Shown here piece by piece: positions 10,992-19,195 of a stretch of DNA of 64,000 nucleotides. Both the position numbers and the translations under genes were made by a program. A model generated the notes under the pieces. It did not search any database, was not told the DNA's origin, and saw only the letters and a list, made by a program, of their open reading frames with translations. This DNA comes from Chromohalobacter beijerinckii (GTDB lineage Bacteria > Pseudomonadota > Gammaproteobacteria > Pseudomonadales > Halomonadaceae): contig NZ_JAKGAK010000017.1 of the NCBI RefSeq assembly GCF_023061185.1, positions 1-64,000 of the forward strand. The letters are read 5' to 3'. How positions within the stretch are numbered: the stretch's first letter is position 1; every line of letters starts with the position of its first letter.

Positions 10992-11871
10992 ACCCTTGGC
11001 CGAGCGTGACATCATCACCACGGCGCGGACGCGTACCGAGCAAGTGTTGGCGCAAGTTTTCGAGCGCGCGACGCCTGTCGCTGGCGAGCTCGATGCCGCC
11101 ATGCGCTATGGCGTACTGGGCGGCGGCAAGCGCCTGCGGCCAGTGCTGGTGTATGCCGCCGGCCGCGTACTGGGCGCTGCGGACACCGCACTGGATGCCC
11201 CCGCGGCCGCCATCGAGCTGATCCACGCTTACTCGCTGATCCACGATGACTTGCCCGCCATGGACGACGATGACATGCGGCGTGGGCGTCCTACGGTGCA
11301 TCGTGTCTATAACGAGGCGATGGCTATCCTGACCGGCGACGCGCTGCAAACGCTGGCTTTCGAGGTGCTCGCCGAGGCGCGCCCACCGCGTCTGGGGGCA
11401 ATGGTGGGTGTGCTCGCCCACGCCTCGGGACGTGACGGTATGGCCGCCGGCCAGGCGCTGGATTTGTGCGCAGTGGGTGGCCAGTTGGATGTCGATGCCC
11501 TGGCGACCATGCATCGTTACAAGACCGGTGCGCTGATTCGTGCTGCCGTGCGGCTCGGCGCCCTGGCGGCCGTCGATGAAGACGACCCTCGCGTGGCGGC
11601 GCTGGATGCCTACGCTGCCGCCATCGGCTTGGCGTTCCAGATTCAGGATGACATCCTCGATGTCGCTGGCGACGCCGCGACTCTGGGCAAGGCCACCGGC
11701 GCCGACGCGGCGCGTGCCAAACCCACTTATCCGGCTTTGCTCGGCCTGGAAGGCGCCCGTGCCAAGGCGCACGGCCTGCTCGACGAGGCGCTGGACGCCT
11801 TGGCGCCCTTGGGCGAGCGAGCTTTTCCTTTGGCCGACCTGGCCCGCCATATGATCGACCGCGATCACTGA
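10978..11871 (+). CDS. ispA: Farnesyl diphosphate synthase (geranyltranstransferase)
   Basis: 297 residues from the ATG at 10978, which has GGGGAGG just upstream; a GTG three bases later is an alternative. It condenses IPP with DMAPP/GPP to farnesyl diphosphate. Visible motifs are GGGKRLRP (48-55), the first aspartate-rich motif DDLPAMDDDD (90-99) and the second at FQIQDDILD. It overlaps xseB by 14 bases and ends 19 bases before dxs, so the three genes form one operon feeding isoprenoid chain synthesis. Confidence 0.95.
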   Translation: MVSVEPLAERDIITTARTRTEQVLAQVFERATPVAGELDAAMRYGVLGGGKRLRPVLVYAAGRVLGAADTALDAPAAAIELIHAYSLIHDDLPAMDDDDMRRGRPTVHRVYNEAMAILTGDALQTLAFEVLAEARPPRLGAMVGVLAHASGRDGMAAGQALDLCAVGGQLDVDALATMHRYKTGALIRAAVRLGALAAVDEDDPRVAALDAYAAAIGLAFQIQDDILDVAGDAATLGKATGADAARAKPTYPALLGLEGARAKAHGLLDEALDALAPLGERAFPLADLARHMIDRDH

Positions 11872-11890
11872 TCGGTTGTAGACAACGCTT

Positions 11891-13876
11891 ATGAAGCTGT
11901 TCGACGAGATTCCTGCCGAACGTCCGGCCACGCCATTGCTCGATACCCTCGAGTCTCCTGCGGCGTTACACGATTTCAATGCGGCGCAGTTGCGCGAACT
12001 GGCCGACGAGCTGCGTGCTTACCTGCTCTATAGTGTCGGCTGTACCGGCGGCCACTTCGGCGCGGGGCTGGGCGTGGTCGAGTTGACCGTCGCCTTGCAC
12101 CATATTCTCGACACTCCGTATGACCGCCTGGTCTGGGATGTCGGCCATCAAGCCTATCCGCACAAGATCCTCACCGGGCGCCGTGAGCAGATGTCGACCA
12201 TCCGCCAGTTCGGCGGGCTGGCGGCGTTCCCCAAGCGCGATGAGTCGCCCTACGACACCTTCGGTGTCGGCCACTCGAGCACCTCGATCTCCGCAGCGCT
12301 GGGCATGGCGCTGGCGGCGCGGACCAAGGGCGAGAAGCGCCGCGTCTGTGCGGTGATCGGTGACGGTGCCTTGAGTGCCGGCATGTCGTTCGAAGCGCTG
12401 GCGCATGCCGGGCATGTCGATGCCAACATGCTGGTGATTCTCAACGACAATGAGATGTCGATTTCCGAGAACGTCGGCGGTATGGCCAGTTATCTGGCAC
12501 GCATCCTGGTCAGCAAGCCGTATACGGTGATGCGCGAGAACAGCAAGCGCGTGCTTTCGCATCTACCGGGTGCGCTGGAATTGGCGCGCCGCACCGAAGA
12601 GCACGTCAAGGGCATGGTCAGCCCGGCGACCTTGTTCGAGGAGATGGGCTTCAATTATATCGGCCCCATCGACGGCCACGACTTGCCGACTCTGGTGCAG
12701 ACGCTCGGCAGTATGACGAACCTCGAGGGGCCGCAGTTCCTGCATATCAAGACCTGCAAGGGGCGCGGCTTTCGCCCCGCCGAGGCCGATCCCATCGGCT
12801 ATCATGCGATTACCAAGCTCGAGAAGACCGCCAGTGAGCCGCCGCCCAAGGTGGAGCCGCGCTCGCCCAACGCGGCCATGGCTGAGCCTGAAGCCAAGCC
12901 TCAGTCCAAGCCCCGCAGCGAAGATGCCATGCGCCCGACCCCGCGCAAATATTGCAACGTCTTCGGTGAGTGGCTCTGCGACATGGCGGCGGCGGATACG
13001 CGCTTGATCGGTATCACGCCGGCGATGCGCGAGGGCTCCGATCTGATCCGCTTCTCGCGCGAGTATCCCGAGCGTTACTACGACGTGGCGATCGCCGAGC
13101 AGCACGCGGTGACGCTGGCGGCGGGCATGGCGTGTGAAGGCATGAAGCCCGTGGTGGCGATCTATTCGACCTTTCTGCAGCGCGGCTATGACCAGTTGAT
13201 CCACGACGTGGCGGTGCAGGCACTCGACGTCACCTTCGCGATCGACCGCGCGGGCGTGGTCGGCGAAGATGGCCCCACGCACCACGGGGCGCTGGACCTC
13301 GCTTATTTGCGCTGCATTCCAGGGATGGTGGTGCTGGCACCCGCCGATGAAGCCGAATGCCGCGCCATGCTGAGCGCTGCCTATCATCACGAAGGCCCGG
13401 CGGCGGTGCGCTATCCGCGCGGCACCGGGCCGGGGACGACGCTCGCGCCCGGCCTCGAGGCACTGCCCATCGGTGAGGCCGAGACGCGGCGTACCGGCGC
13501 ACAGGACGGTGTGGCGCTACTGGCGTTTGGCAGCATGAACGGGCCCGCCGCCGAGGTGGCCGAAAATCTCGACGCCACGCACCTCAATATGCGCAGCGTG
13601 AAACCGCTGGATCGTGACGCGATACTCGCGGCGGCGCGCCGACATCGGCTGCTGGTGACACTCGAGGAGAATGTCGTCGCCGGCGGCGCGGGGAGCGGCG
13701 TCAATGAACTCTTGGCTGCCGAGGGTGTCCAGGTCGAGGTATTGAATCTTGGTCTGCCGGATGCCTTCGTCGAGCATGGCAAGCCAGCCGAATTGCTGAC
13801 GGCGTGCGGTCTCGACGCCGAGGGTATCGAGACCGCGGTACGCCGGCGCTGGGGTACGCCACTCCACGATGACTAA
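11891..13876 (+). CDS. dxs: 1-deoxy-D-xylulose-5-phosphate synthase
   Basis: 661 residues, slightly longer than the common 620-640. It joins pyruvate and glyceraldehyde 3-phosphate with thiamine diphosphate, the entry step of the MEP pathway. The thiamine-binding GDG motif is in [29 protein letters not shown] and the catalytic Glu region [12 protein letters not shown] are present. Between the first and second domains lies a low-complexity Pro/Lys/Glu/Ala linker of about 40 residues (around 315-355), which explains the extra length. It is cotranscribed with ispA. Confidence 0.96.
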   Translation: MKLFDEIPAERPATPLLDTLESPAALHDFNAAQLRELADELRAYLLYSVGCTGGHFGAGLGVVELTVALHHILDTPYDRLVWDVGHQAYPHKILTGRREQMSTIRQFGGLAAFPKRDESPYDTFGVGHSSTSISAALGMALAARTKGEKRRVCAVIGDGALSAGMSFEALAHAGHVDANMLVILNDNEMSISENVGGMASYLARILVSKPYTVMRENSKRVLSHLPGALELARRTEEHVKGMVSPATLFEEMGFNYIGPIDGHDLPTLVQTLGSMTNLEGPQFLHIKTCKGRGFRPAEADPIGYHAITKLEKTASEPPPKVEPRSPNAAMAEPEAKPQSKPRSEDAMRPTPRKYCNVFGEWLCDMAAADTRLIGITPAMREGSDLIRFSREYPERYYDVAIAEQHAVTLAAGMACEGMKPVVAIYSTFLQRGYDQLIHDVAVQALDVTFAIDRAGVVGEDGPTHHGALDLAYLRCIPGMVVLAPADEAECRAMLSAAYHHEGPAAVRYPRGTGPGTTLAPGLEALPIGEAETRRTGAQDGVALLAFGSMNGPAAEVAENLDATHLNMRSVKPLDRDAILAAARRHRLLVTLEENVVAGGAGSGVNELLAAEGVQVEVLNLGLPDAFVEHGKPAELLTACGLDAEGIETAVRRRWGTPLHDD

Positions 13877-13901
13877 CATTTAGCGACAAGACGGAAACTT
13901 C

Positions 13902-14678
13902 ATGCTGATCGCCATTTTGATTGGGGCCGGGCTCGGCTTCATGTTCGGTAAATTGCCGGGACTGATTATCGGTGCCTTATTGGGGTATTGGGTCGCGCGG
14001 CGTCTGGTACGCCGTGTGGTCATCTCCAAGCTATCGCAAATGCAGGGCCAGTTCCTCGACTCGACGTTCGCGGTCATGGGGTGCGTCTGCAAGGCGGACG
14101 GCCATGTCAGCGGCGACGAGCTGCGTGTCGTCGAGGCACTTTTTGAGCGTTTACGCTTGAACGAAGAGCAGCGCGAGCGTGCGAAGGCGGCCTTCGAACG
14201 CGGCAAGGCCGATGACTTCGACCTCGATGCCGAATTGGCCACGGTGCGGCGCGTGACCGGCGGGCAGCGCGCGCTTTTGCAGGTGTTCCTGCAAGTCCAA
14301 CTCTCGGCCATTGCCGCCGATGGCGAGTTGCATCCCGCCGAGCATGACATGCTGCTGCGCGTGGCGCGCGGACTGGGATGTAGCGAAGCTGAGATCGAAC
14401 AGATCGAGGCCATGTTGCGTGGCGGTCAGCAGCAGGCGGGCGGTGGCGCGACATCGCAGCAGGCGCTGACCGATGCCTACCGAGTGCTCGGTGTGGAATC
14501 CGATGCCAGCGATGCCGAACTCAAGCGGGCCTATCGCCGCCTGATGAGCCAGAACCACCCGGACAAGCTCGCCGGCAAGGGCCTGCCCGAGAGCATGCGC
14601 GAAATGGCCGAGACCCGTACCCAGGAAATCTCCAACGCCTACGATTTGATCAAGAAGTCTCGCGAAGCGAACGCCTGA
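13902..14678 (+). CDS. djlA: Membrane-anchored co-chaperone DjlA
   Basis: 258 residues. One N-terminal membrane segment (about 3-28) has the glycine-rich pattern typical of DjlA. A central TerB-like helical domain (about 45-170) follows, then a C-terminal J domain (about 190-258) with the essential HPD in SQNHPDKLAG. It stimulates DnaK from the inner membrane. A Gln/Gly-rich linker (GGQQQAGGGATSQQ) joins the two domains. It starts 25 bases after dxs on the same strand and may be read from the same transcript. Confidence 0.93.
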   Translation: MLIAILIGAGLGFMFGKLPGLIIGALLGYWVARRLVRRVVISKLSQMQGQFLDSTFAVMGCVCKADGHVSGDELRVVEALFERLRLNEEQRERAKAAFERGKADDFDLDAELATVRRVTGGQRALLQVFLQVQLSAIAADGELHPAEHDMLLRVARGLGCSEAEIEQIEAMLRGGQQQAGGGATSQQALTDAYRVLGVESDASDAELKRAYRRLMSQNHPDKLAGKGLPESMREMAETRTQEISNAYDLIKKSREANA

Positions 14679-14775
14679 CCAGCGCATCAGCCTGGCGGTG
14701 CGTTGACAGGTGCCCCGAGCGTCGGCAACTCTGAAAGGTGTCATCGCCTGCACGGCGCAACACCGGGAGACGTGG

Positions 14776-15378
14776 ATGCCCGCGAGATTGCAAGTGTACC
14801 GCGCCATGGCACGCGTGCTGGGCGTATTCGACTCCCTGGGATGGCGCGTGGGCTATCGCTATGGTGATCGCCAGTTGTTGGAGAAGGTGATCCTCCCGGC
14901 GCTGGCCAGGGAAGTCGGCGTCGGTCATGTACTGCTCGTCGGCTGCGCCTGGTATACGCGCGATTATCCCGATCTCTTCCCTGTAAGCCGCGTGACCACC
15001 TTGGACGTCGATCCAGCCAAATCGCCCTTCGGCGCTGAGCGCCATATCGTCGCTGACATGATCGCGTTGGCAGCGCATTTACCGCCCGAAAGCCTGGATG
15101 CCGTGGTTTGCAACGGTGTGCTGGGCTGGGGATTGGATGCCCCCGGCGATATCGACACTGCCTTTGCCTCGACGGTGGCCTGCCTGCGACCCGGCGGACG
15201 GCTCCTGCTGGGCTGGAACGATATCCCTCCCTACAACGCCGTGCCTCCGGATGCCGTGACGGCGCTCGAGGACTTGTACCCGCGCGCGATTCCTGGGCTC
15301 GATCAGCATAGCCTGGTCGCGCTGGAGCGCAATCAGCACTGCTACCAGGCCTTTCAGAAGCCGGAGGTAAGGTCATGA
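14776..15378 (+). CDS. SAM-dependent methyltransferase-like protein
   Basis: 200 residues from the ATG at 14776, which has GGGAG nine bases upstream; a longer frame from 14710 lacks a ribosome site. A class I methyltransferase pattern is visible: VGHVLLVGCAWYTRDY (weak motif I), TTLDVDPAK (acidic end of strand 2), LDAVVCNGVLGWGLD (motif IV) and LRPGGRLLLGWND. Substrate unknown. The stop overlaps an ATG of the next gene (ATGA at 15375-15378), so the two are probably coupled. Motif I is not classical, so loss of SAM binding is possible. Confidence 0.7.
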   Translation: MPARLQVYRAMARVLGVFDSLGWRVGYRYGDRQLLEKVILPALAREVGVGHVLLVGCAWYTRDYPDLFPVSRVTTLDVDPAKSPFGAERHIVADMIALAAHLPPESLDAVVCNGVLGWGLDAPGDIDTAFASTVACLRPGGRLLLGWNDIPPYNAVPPDAVTALEDLYPRAIPGLDQHSLVALERNQHCYQAFQKPEVRS

Positions 15379-15391
15379 ACCGCGTCGTCGG

Positions 15392-16375
15392 GTGGCCCTG
15401 ATGCTGATCGTGAGCGTGGCCTGGTGCATGTTCCTCGGCGTGCTTTTTGTCACGGCGTGTCTCTGGGGGCTGCGACGCATGACGCGTGACCTGGCCCGTG
15501 AGGCCGAAGCCCGATTACCGCCTTGCGGCGGCTTCATCGACACCTCCGGCGGGCGCTTGCATTACGTCGATGTCGGTCAGGGGCCGCCGCTGGTCATGAT
15601 CCATGGCTTGGGTGGCCAGCTGCAGCATTTCACCTATGCCTTGACCGAGGCACTGGGCAATGATTTTCGCGTCATTGCCATCGACCGGCCGGGGTCGGGG
15701 TATTCCGCTCCCACTGACGATCGGCGCGCCCATTTGGCCTGTCAGGCCCAGGCGTTGCATGAGGCGTGGCAGGCCTTGGGTATCGAACGGCCACTCGTGG
15801 TGGGCCATTCGATGGGCGGTGCGGTGGCCCTGACGCTAGCGCTGGAGTATCCCGAGGAAGTCGCGGGGCTGGCATTGCTCGCGCCCCTGGTGGCGCAGGT
15901 ATCGGATGTGCCACCGGCGATGCGTCTGTTGGCGATTCGCTCGCCACGCTGGCGGCGATGGATGGCCGAGACGCTCGCCATTCCCCTGACGCGCGTGACC
16001 TCGCGGCAAGCATTGGCGCAGGTGTTCGCACCGGAAGCGGTCCCTGCGGATTACGCCATGCGTGGCGGTGGGGTCCTGGCATTGCGTCCCCAGGCCTTCC
16101 ATGCGGCCTCCACCGATCTGGCCATGCTCGAGCACGAATTGCCCCGGCAGGTGCTTCGCTATGCGGCGCTAGGAGTGCCGCTAGGCGTCATGTTCGGAAA
16201 GCATGACCGTATTCTCGAGCCCGCGTTGCATATCGAAACGTTGCAGCGTCAGCGCCCCGATATGCTCGTGCATGTGGAACCTGAAGCGGGGCATATGCTG
16301 CCCATCATGCGGCCCGAGGCCACGACTGCCTTCATTCGGCGTATGGCGGCGCGGGCCTGGCCTTCCTCCTTCTGA
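15392..16375 (+). CDS. Alpha/beta hydrolase, membrane-anchored; 5' end probably frameshifted
   Basis: 327 residues as read from the GTG at 15392, or 324 from the ATG at 15401. One N-terminal membrane segment is followed by an alpha/beta-hydrolase domain: MIHGLGG (oxyanion), nucleophile elbow VGHSMGGA and C-terminal acid/His region FGKHDRIL...EAGHMLPI. Neither start has a ribosome site. A strong GGAGG sits before the ATG at 15375, which overlaps the upstream stop as ATGA but ends after eight codons. One extra G in the run near 15389-15391 would give MNRVVGVALMLIVSVAW and a 333-residue protein. Substrate unknown; lipase- or haloperoxidase-like. Confidence 0.8.
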   Translation: MALMLIVSVAWCMFLGVLFVTACLWGLRRMTRDLAREAEARLPPCGGFIDTSGGRLHYVDVGQGPPLVMIHGLGGQLQHFTYALTEALGNDFRVIAIDRPGSGYSAPTDDRRAHLACQAQALHEAWQALGIERPLVVGHSMGGAVALTLALEYPEEVAGLALLAPLVAQVSDVPPAMRLLAIRSPRWRRWMAETLAIPLTRVTSRQALAQVFAPEAVPADYAMRGGGVLALRPQAFHAASTDLAMLEHELPRQVLRYAALGVPLGVMFGKHDRILEPALHIETLQRQRPDMLVHVEPEAGHMLPIMRPEATTAFIRRMAARAWPSSF

Positions 16376-16384
16376 CAAAAACGC

Positions 16385-16960
16385 TCAGGCTTCCAATCCC
16401 GCCCAGAAGACGGCCCAGGCCCCCTCCAGGCGTCGTTCGAAGGTATCGGCATCGTAGTAGAAGTTCTCGGCGAACAACCCGTCCATCAGGCAGTAGAAGG
16501 CGGCGATGAACTGCGCCTCGGGCAGCGCGCGTAGCTCGCCAGCCTGGCGGCCATCCTCGAATAGTACGTGCAGGTGGGCGTTGATGCGTCGCTCGTTGTC
16601 ATTCGAAATAGCGGCAACTTGTATCGCCACATCCGTGGGCGGAAAGAGCAAGTAGCGCTTGTAGAAAACGCCCTGGTGCTCGCGACGGATGAAGGTGGCA
16701 CATGAGCGGATGAGTCGCTCTAGGCGTTCACGCGTGGGCAAGTCGTGAGAACGTGTCAGGCTGTCGTCGATGAGCGCGACGATGCCGCTTTCGACCTCTT
16801 CGAAGATCGCCAGGAAGAGCGCCGCCTTGTTGGGAAAATGGTTGTAGATGGACGGCTTCTTGATGCCCGTTTCGGCGGCGATTTGCGCCAGGCTGGTGCC
16901 TTCGTAGCCGTGCTGGGCGAACAGGGCGAGGGCGGTTTGTTTGAGTTTGTCGCGGGTATG
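16385..16960 (-). CDS. TetR-family repressor of the paired SMR genes
   Basis: 191 residues if it starts at the GTG at 16960, which has an AGGGA site. A longer frame to 17035 begins far upstream without a ribosome site. The HTH is TSLAQIAAETGIKKPSIYNHF, typical of TetR/AcrR regulators, followed by a helical ligand domain with several aromatic residues. It is divergent from the two SMR genes, with one inverted repeat in between, so it most likely represses them and is released by a cationic drug-like ligand. The ligand is unknown. Confidence 0.85.
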   Translation of the reverse strand, partial: HTRDKLKQTALALFAQHGYEGTSLAQIAAETGIKKPSIYNHFPNKAALFLAIFEEVESGIVALIDDSLTRSHDLPTRERLERLIRSCATFIRREHQGVFYKRYLLFPPTDVAIQVAAISNDNERRINAHLHVLFEDGRQAGELRALPEAQFIAAFYCLMDGLFAENFYYDADTFERRLEGAWAVFWAGLEA

Positions 16961-17016
16961 CACGAAAAGTCCCTGAGCCTGCGTGAAGGACGTATGATCG
17001 CGGCTCGAGGGCGTGA

Positions 17017-17045
17017 TTGCCAAGTCATGACGCAAACTTTATACT
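17017..17045 (+). promoter_or_regulatory. Sigma-70-type promoter of the SMR operon
   Basis: TTGCCA (17017-17022), 17-base spacer, TATACT (17040-17045). The -10 box overlaps the inverted repeat at 17043-17058, which fits direct repression by the divergent TetR protein. Confidence 0.7.
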
Positions 17046-17058
17046 AACGACCGTTAGT
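17043..17058. promoter_or_regulatory. TetR-type operator
   Basis: ACTAACG-AC-CGTTAGT, a perfect 7-bp inverted repeat with a 2-bp spacer, lying on the -10 box of the SMR promoter and between the divergent genes. Sites with TAACN/NGTTA arms are common for TetR repressors of efflux genes. Confidence 0.8.
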
Positions 17059-17086
17059 TAGCCAATCGAGACGGGGGAAATCCGCC

Positions 17087-17404
17087 ATGATTCGAGCACA
17101 ATGGATCCTACTGCCGCTGGCCGGGTTGGTCGAAGTCGGGTGGGCAACCGGGCTGAAACATGCCGAGACCTTGGCGGAATGGCTGCTGACGATCGCGCTG
17201 GTAGTGGCCAGCCTGTGGCTCGCTTCCCGTGCGGTACGCTACATGCCGACCAGTACGGTCTACACGATTTTCGTCGGTCTCGGTGCGGCGGGCACCGCGA
17301 TTGCCGACTGGGCGTTCTTCGGCGTTGCCTTTCACTGGCCGGTGCTGGCCTTCATCGCACTGTTGCTGATTGGCGTGATCGGCCTGCAGCAGGTGCGCGA
17401 CTGA
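17087..17404 (+). CDS. Small multidrug resistance (SMR) family transporter, subunit 1
   Basis: 105 residues with four membrane segments. The essential membrane glutamate is at residue 16 (LAGLVEVGWATGLKH), which resembles the SugE/Gdx and YkkC/EbrA types. The stop shares one base with the start of the next SMR gene (TGATG). Tandem, coupled SMR genes usually make a heterodimeric exporter of the inner membrane driven by protons. Export of guanidinium-like or quaternary ammonium compounds is likely but not shown by the sequence. Confidence 0.9.
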   Translation: MIRAQWILLPLAGLVEVGWATGLKHAETLAEWLLTIALVVASLWLASRAVRYMPTSTVYTIFVGLGAAGTAIADWAFFGVAFHWPVLAFIALLLIGVIGLQQVRD

Positions 17405-17733
17405 TGGACATCACCACGCTTCACTGGCTCGCGCTGCTGGCCTCGGGTTGCTTCGAAATCGTTGGCGTAGCCGGTTTTGATCGAATCAATCGCGGTCGTC
17501 TTGGAAGCGGTTTGCTGCTGCTGGCGGGCGGCTTCGGCTGCTCGCTCAGCCTGCTGTCGATTGCTATGCGCTCCATCGACATGGGCGTGGCCTACGCCGT
17601 CTTCACTGGCATCGGAACGCTCGGCAGCACACTGATGGGCATGTTGGTATGGGGAGAGTCCCGGCGCCCGCTGCGGTTGGCCTTTGTCGGCATGATCGTC
17701 GCGGCCGTAGTGGGGCTCAAGTTACTGGCTTGA
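17404..17733 (+). CDS. Small multidrug resistance (SMR) family transporter, subunit 2
   Basis: 109 residues with four membrane segments and the conserved glutamate at residue 18 (SGCFEIVGVAGFDR). It is in a different frame from subunit 1 and starts on its stop codon, so translation is coupled and the products should be made in equal amounts. Paired SMR proteins often insert in opposite orientations; I have not counted charges rigorously. Confidence 0.9.
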   Translation: MDITTLHWLALLASGCFEIVGVAGFDRINRGRLGSGLLLLAGGFGCSLSLLSIAMRSIDMGVAYAVFTGIGTLGSTLMGMLVWGESRRPLRLAFVGMIVAAVVGLKLLA

Positions 17734-17857
17734 GCCATGGTATTTTCTATCCAAGCGATAGGAAAAGGCTATAATCGCGATAACAAAACTATAGTATGAT
17801 AATGTTTAGCGGGCTAATAGAATGTGTCGTGTTCACTCACGACAAGGAGACATTCCC

Positions 17858-18187
17858 ATGGCACGTTCAATCACTGCTATCGCACTACTGGCCGCTGCCC
17901 TGCCGCTAGCCGCCCAAGCCAGCACCGCTTCCCAACAAGCCGCCGCTGTCAATCACGAGTCGCTTCAAGTGAGCTCGCAATCGGCGAATGCCTCAGCGTC
18001 ACGGACCTTCGATAACGATGCCTTCCGTTATTCTGGCATGAGCGTCGCCATGGCTGACAGCCAGCGCGCCATCAATGACGACGAGCAGGCCGCCACGCCG
18101 TCCTCCGCGTCAGCGGAAGACGATAAGAGCTGGTTGGAGACATTGTCCGACAACAACCGTGACCTCGGCGCGCCCGCCGGCTGGTAA
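17858..18187 (+). CDS. Small secreted protein, function unknown
   Basis: 109 residues from the ATG at 17858, which has AAGGAGA upstream. An N-terminal Sec signal (MARSITAIALLAAALPLAAQA, cut after about residue 21) is followed by a Ser/Ala/Asn/Asp-rich, low-hydrophobicity, acidic chain without cysteines. I do not recognise a family. Stretches such as DDEQAATPSSASAEDD suggest an unfolded periplasmic protein. It lies alone after the SMR operon and is convergent with tsx, with a hairpin between them. AT-rich sequence at about 17765-17815 is the likely promoter region. Confidence 0.75.
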   Translation: MARSITAIALLAAALPLAAQASTASQQAAAVNHESLQVSSQSANASASRTFDNDAFRYSGMSVAMADSQRAINDDEQAATPSSASAEDDKSWLETLSDNNRDLGAPAGW

Positions 18188-18252
18188 TCAGGACGTTGCG
18201 CCACGGCTTGCGCGTTGCATGCGTGCCTCGACGGATGGCGTCGGTGGCTGGA

Positions 18253-18279
18253 GCGTGTCCGCCGGAGTGGCGGACACGC
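18253..18279. terminator. Stem-loop between convergent genes
   Basis: GCGTGTCCGCC and GGCGGACACGC form a perfect 11-bp stem with a GGAGT loop. It lies between the ends of the small secreted protein gene (plus) and tsx (minus). There is no T-tract on either side, so it may block transcripts from both directions only in part. Confidence 0.55.
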
Positions 18280-18286
18280 AAGCAGC

Positions 18287-19147
18287 TCAGAACTTGTAGT
18301 TGATGCTGAAGTAATGACCGGGGCCTGAGGTATCCTGGCGGACCCCGGAGGCATCGGTGTCGTCGCGGTAAAAGGCCATGTTGTTGTAGATCTTCAGGCC
18401 ATAGCCGATGGCGAAGCGATCCGCGTGGTAGTACAGGCCGTTGAACCACTCTAGGCTGTTGCTGCTGCGTCCCGCCTGGTCGGCCACGGTGTCCGCGCCG
18501 AACTTGTAGTCGAGGTACCCCTGGTAGGCGAGAAAGTTGCCGTTGCCAAAGGTGTAGAATGGCTTGAACCAGTCGGTGGAGGCCATGAAACCGTCCCACG
18601 AACTCTCATCCGGACCGCCGTAGTTCTCGCGCACGTAGCGCGCGGTAAGGTTGAGGCCGATCTCACCGAACCATGGTACCTCCACGTCCGACCCCAGGCC
18701 GACGTAGTGTTCCCAAAGGCCGCCGCCGGGGCCGTTGTCACCGATGTTGGTCACGGTGGCGATATACCATTCCTTGACCGGGCCCACCGAGAGGTCGCGA
18801 CCGCTCATGGCATCCAGCGAAAAGCGCGGCGCGAGCTTGATGAACATGTTGTCGCCGCCATTCTGATCGTCGCTGCTATCGTCGAGGGCATCGAACATGT
18901 CGACATAGCCGTAGAGGTCGACGATGCCCGAGCGTCCGCCGAATTCCATCTCGACGTAGGTATCCTGAGCGTTACGAAACGGCAGGCGGTTGTCCTCGCT
19001 GTGCATCAGATTGAAGGTCAACCAGAGGTTGTCGTCTTCATGAATGCCGTCCGAGTAATCCGCGGCCATGGCCGGAGTAGCACCTACCATCGTGGCAAAG
19101 CACGAAGCACCAACCCACTTGCTTATTGTGATCTTGTTCATGGTCAT
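18287..19147 (-). CDS. tsx: Tsx-family nucleoside-specific outer-membrane channel
   Basis: About 286 residues from the ATG at 19147, preceded by GGGA; ATGs at 19156 and 19141 are in frame and also possible. A signal peptide ends near ATPAMAADYSDG. The mature part is rich in aromatic and acidic residues in alternating strands and ends in HYFSINYKF, with the C-terminal aromatic expected of a beta-barrel. Stretches such as DNLWLTFNLMHSEDNRLPF and YVEMEFGGRSG fit the Tsx/OmpK family. It follows nupC by 48 bases on the same strand, making an outer plus inner membrane nucleoside uptake pair. Confidence 0.88.
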   Translation of the reverse strand: MTMNKITISKWVGASCFATMVGATPAMAADYSDGIHEDDNLWLTFNLMHSEDNRLPFRNAQDTYVEMEFGGRSGIVDLYGYVDMFDALDDSSDDQNGGDNMFIKLAPRFSLDAMSGRDLSVGPVKEWYIATVTNIGDNGPGGGLWEHYVGLGSDVEVPWFGEIGLNLTARYVRENYGGPDESSWDGFMASTDWFKPFYTFGNGNFLAYQGYLDYKFGADTVADQAGRSSNSLEWFNGLYYHADRFAIGYGLKIYNNMAFYRDDTDASGVRQDTSGPGHYFSINYKF

Positions 19148-19195
19148 TGTTCCCATCTTTACGTTTTGTGCGTTGTGGTCTAGAGACGTTCAGCG

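Noticed and set aside
12563-13390. A 275-codon frame antisense to dxs
   Set aside because: Explained by codon bias of dxs on the other strand.
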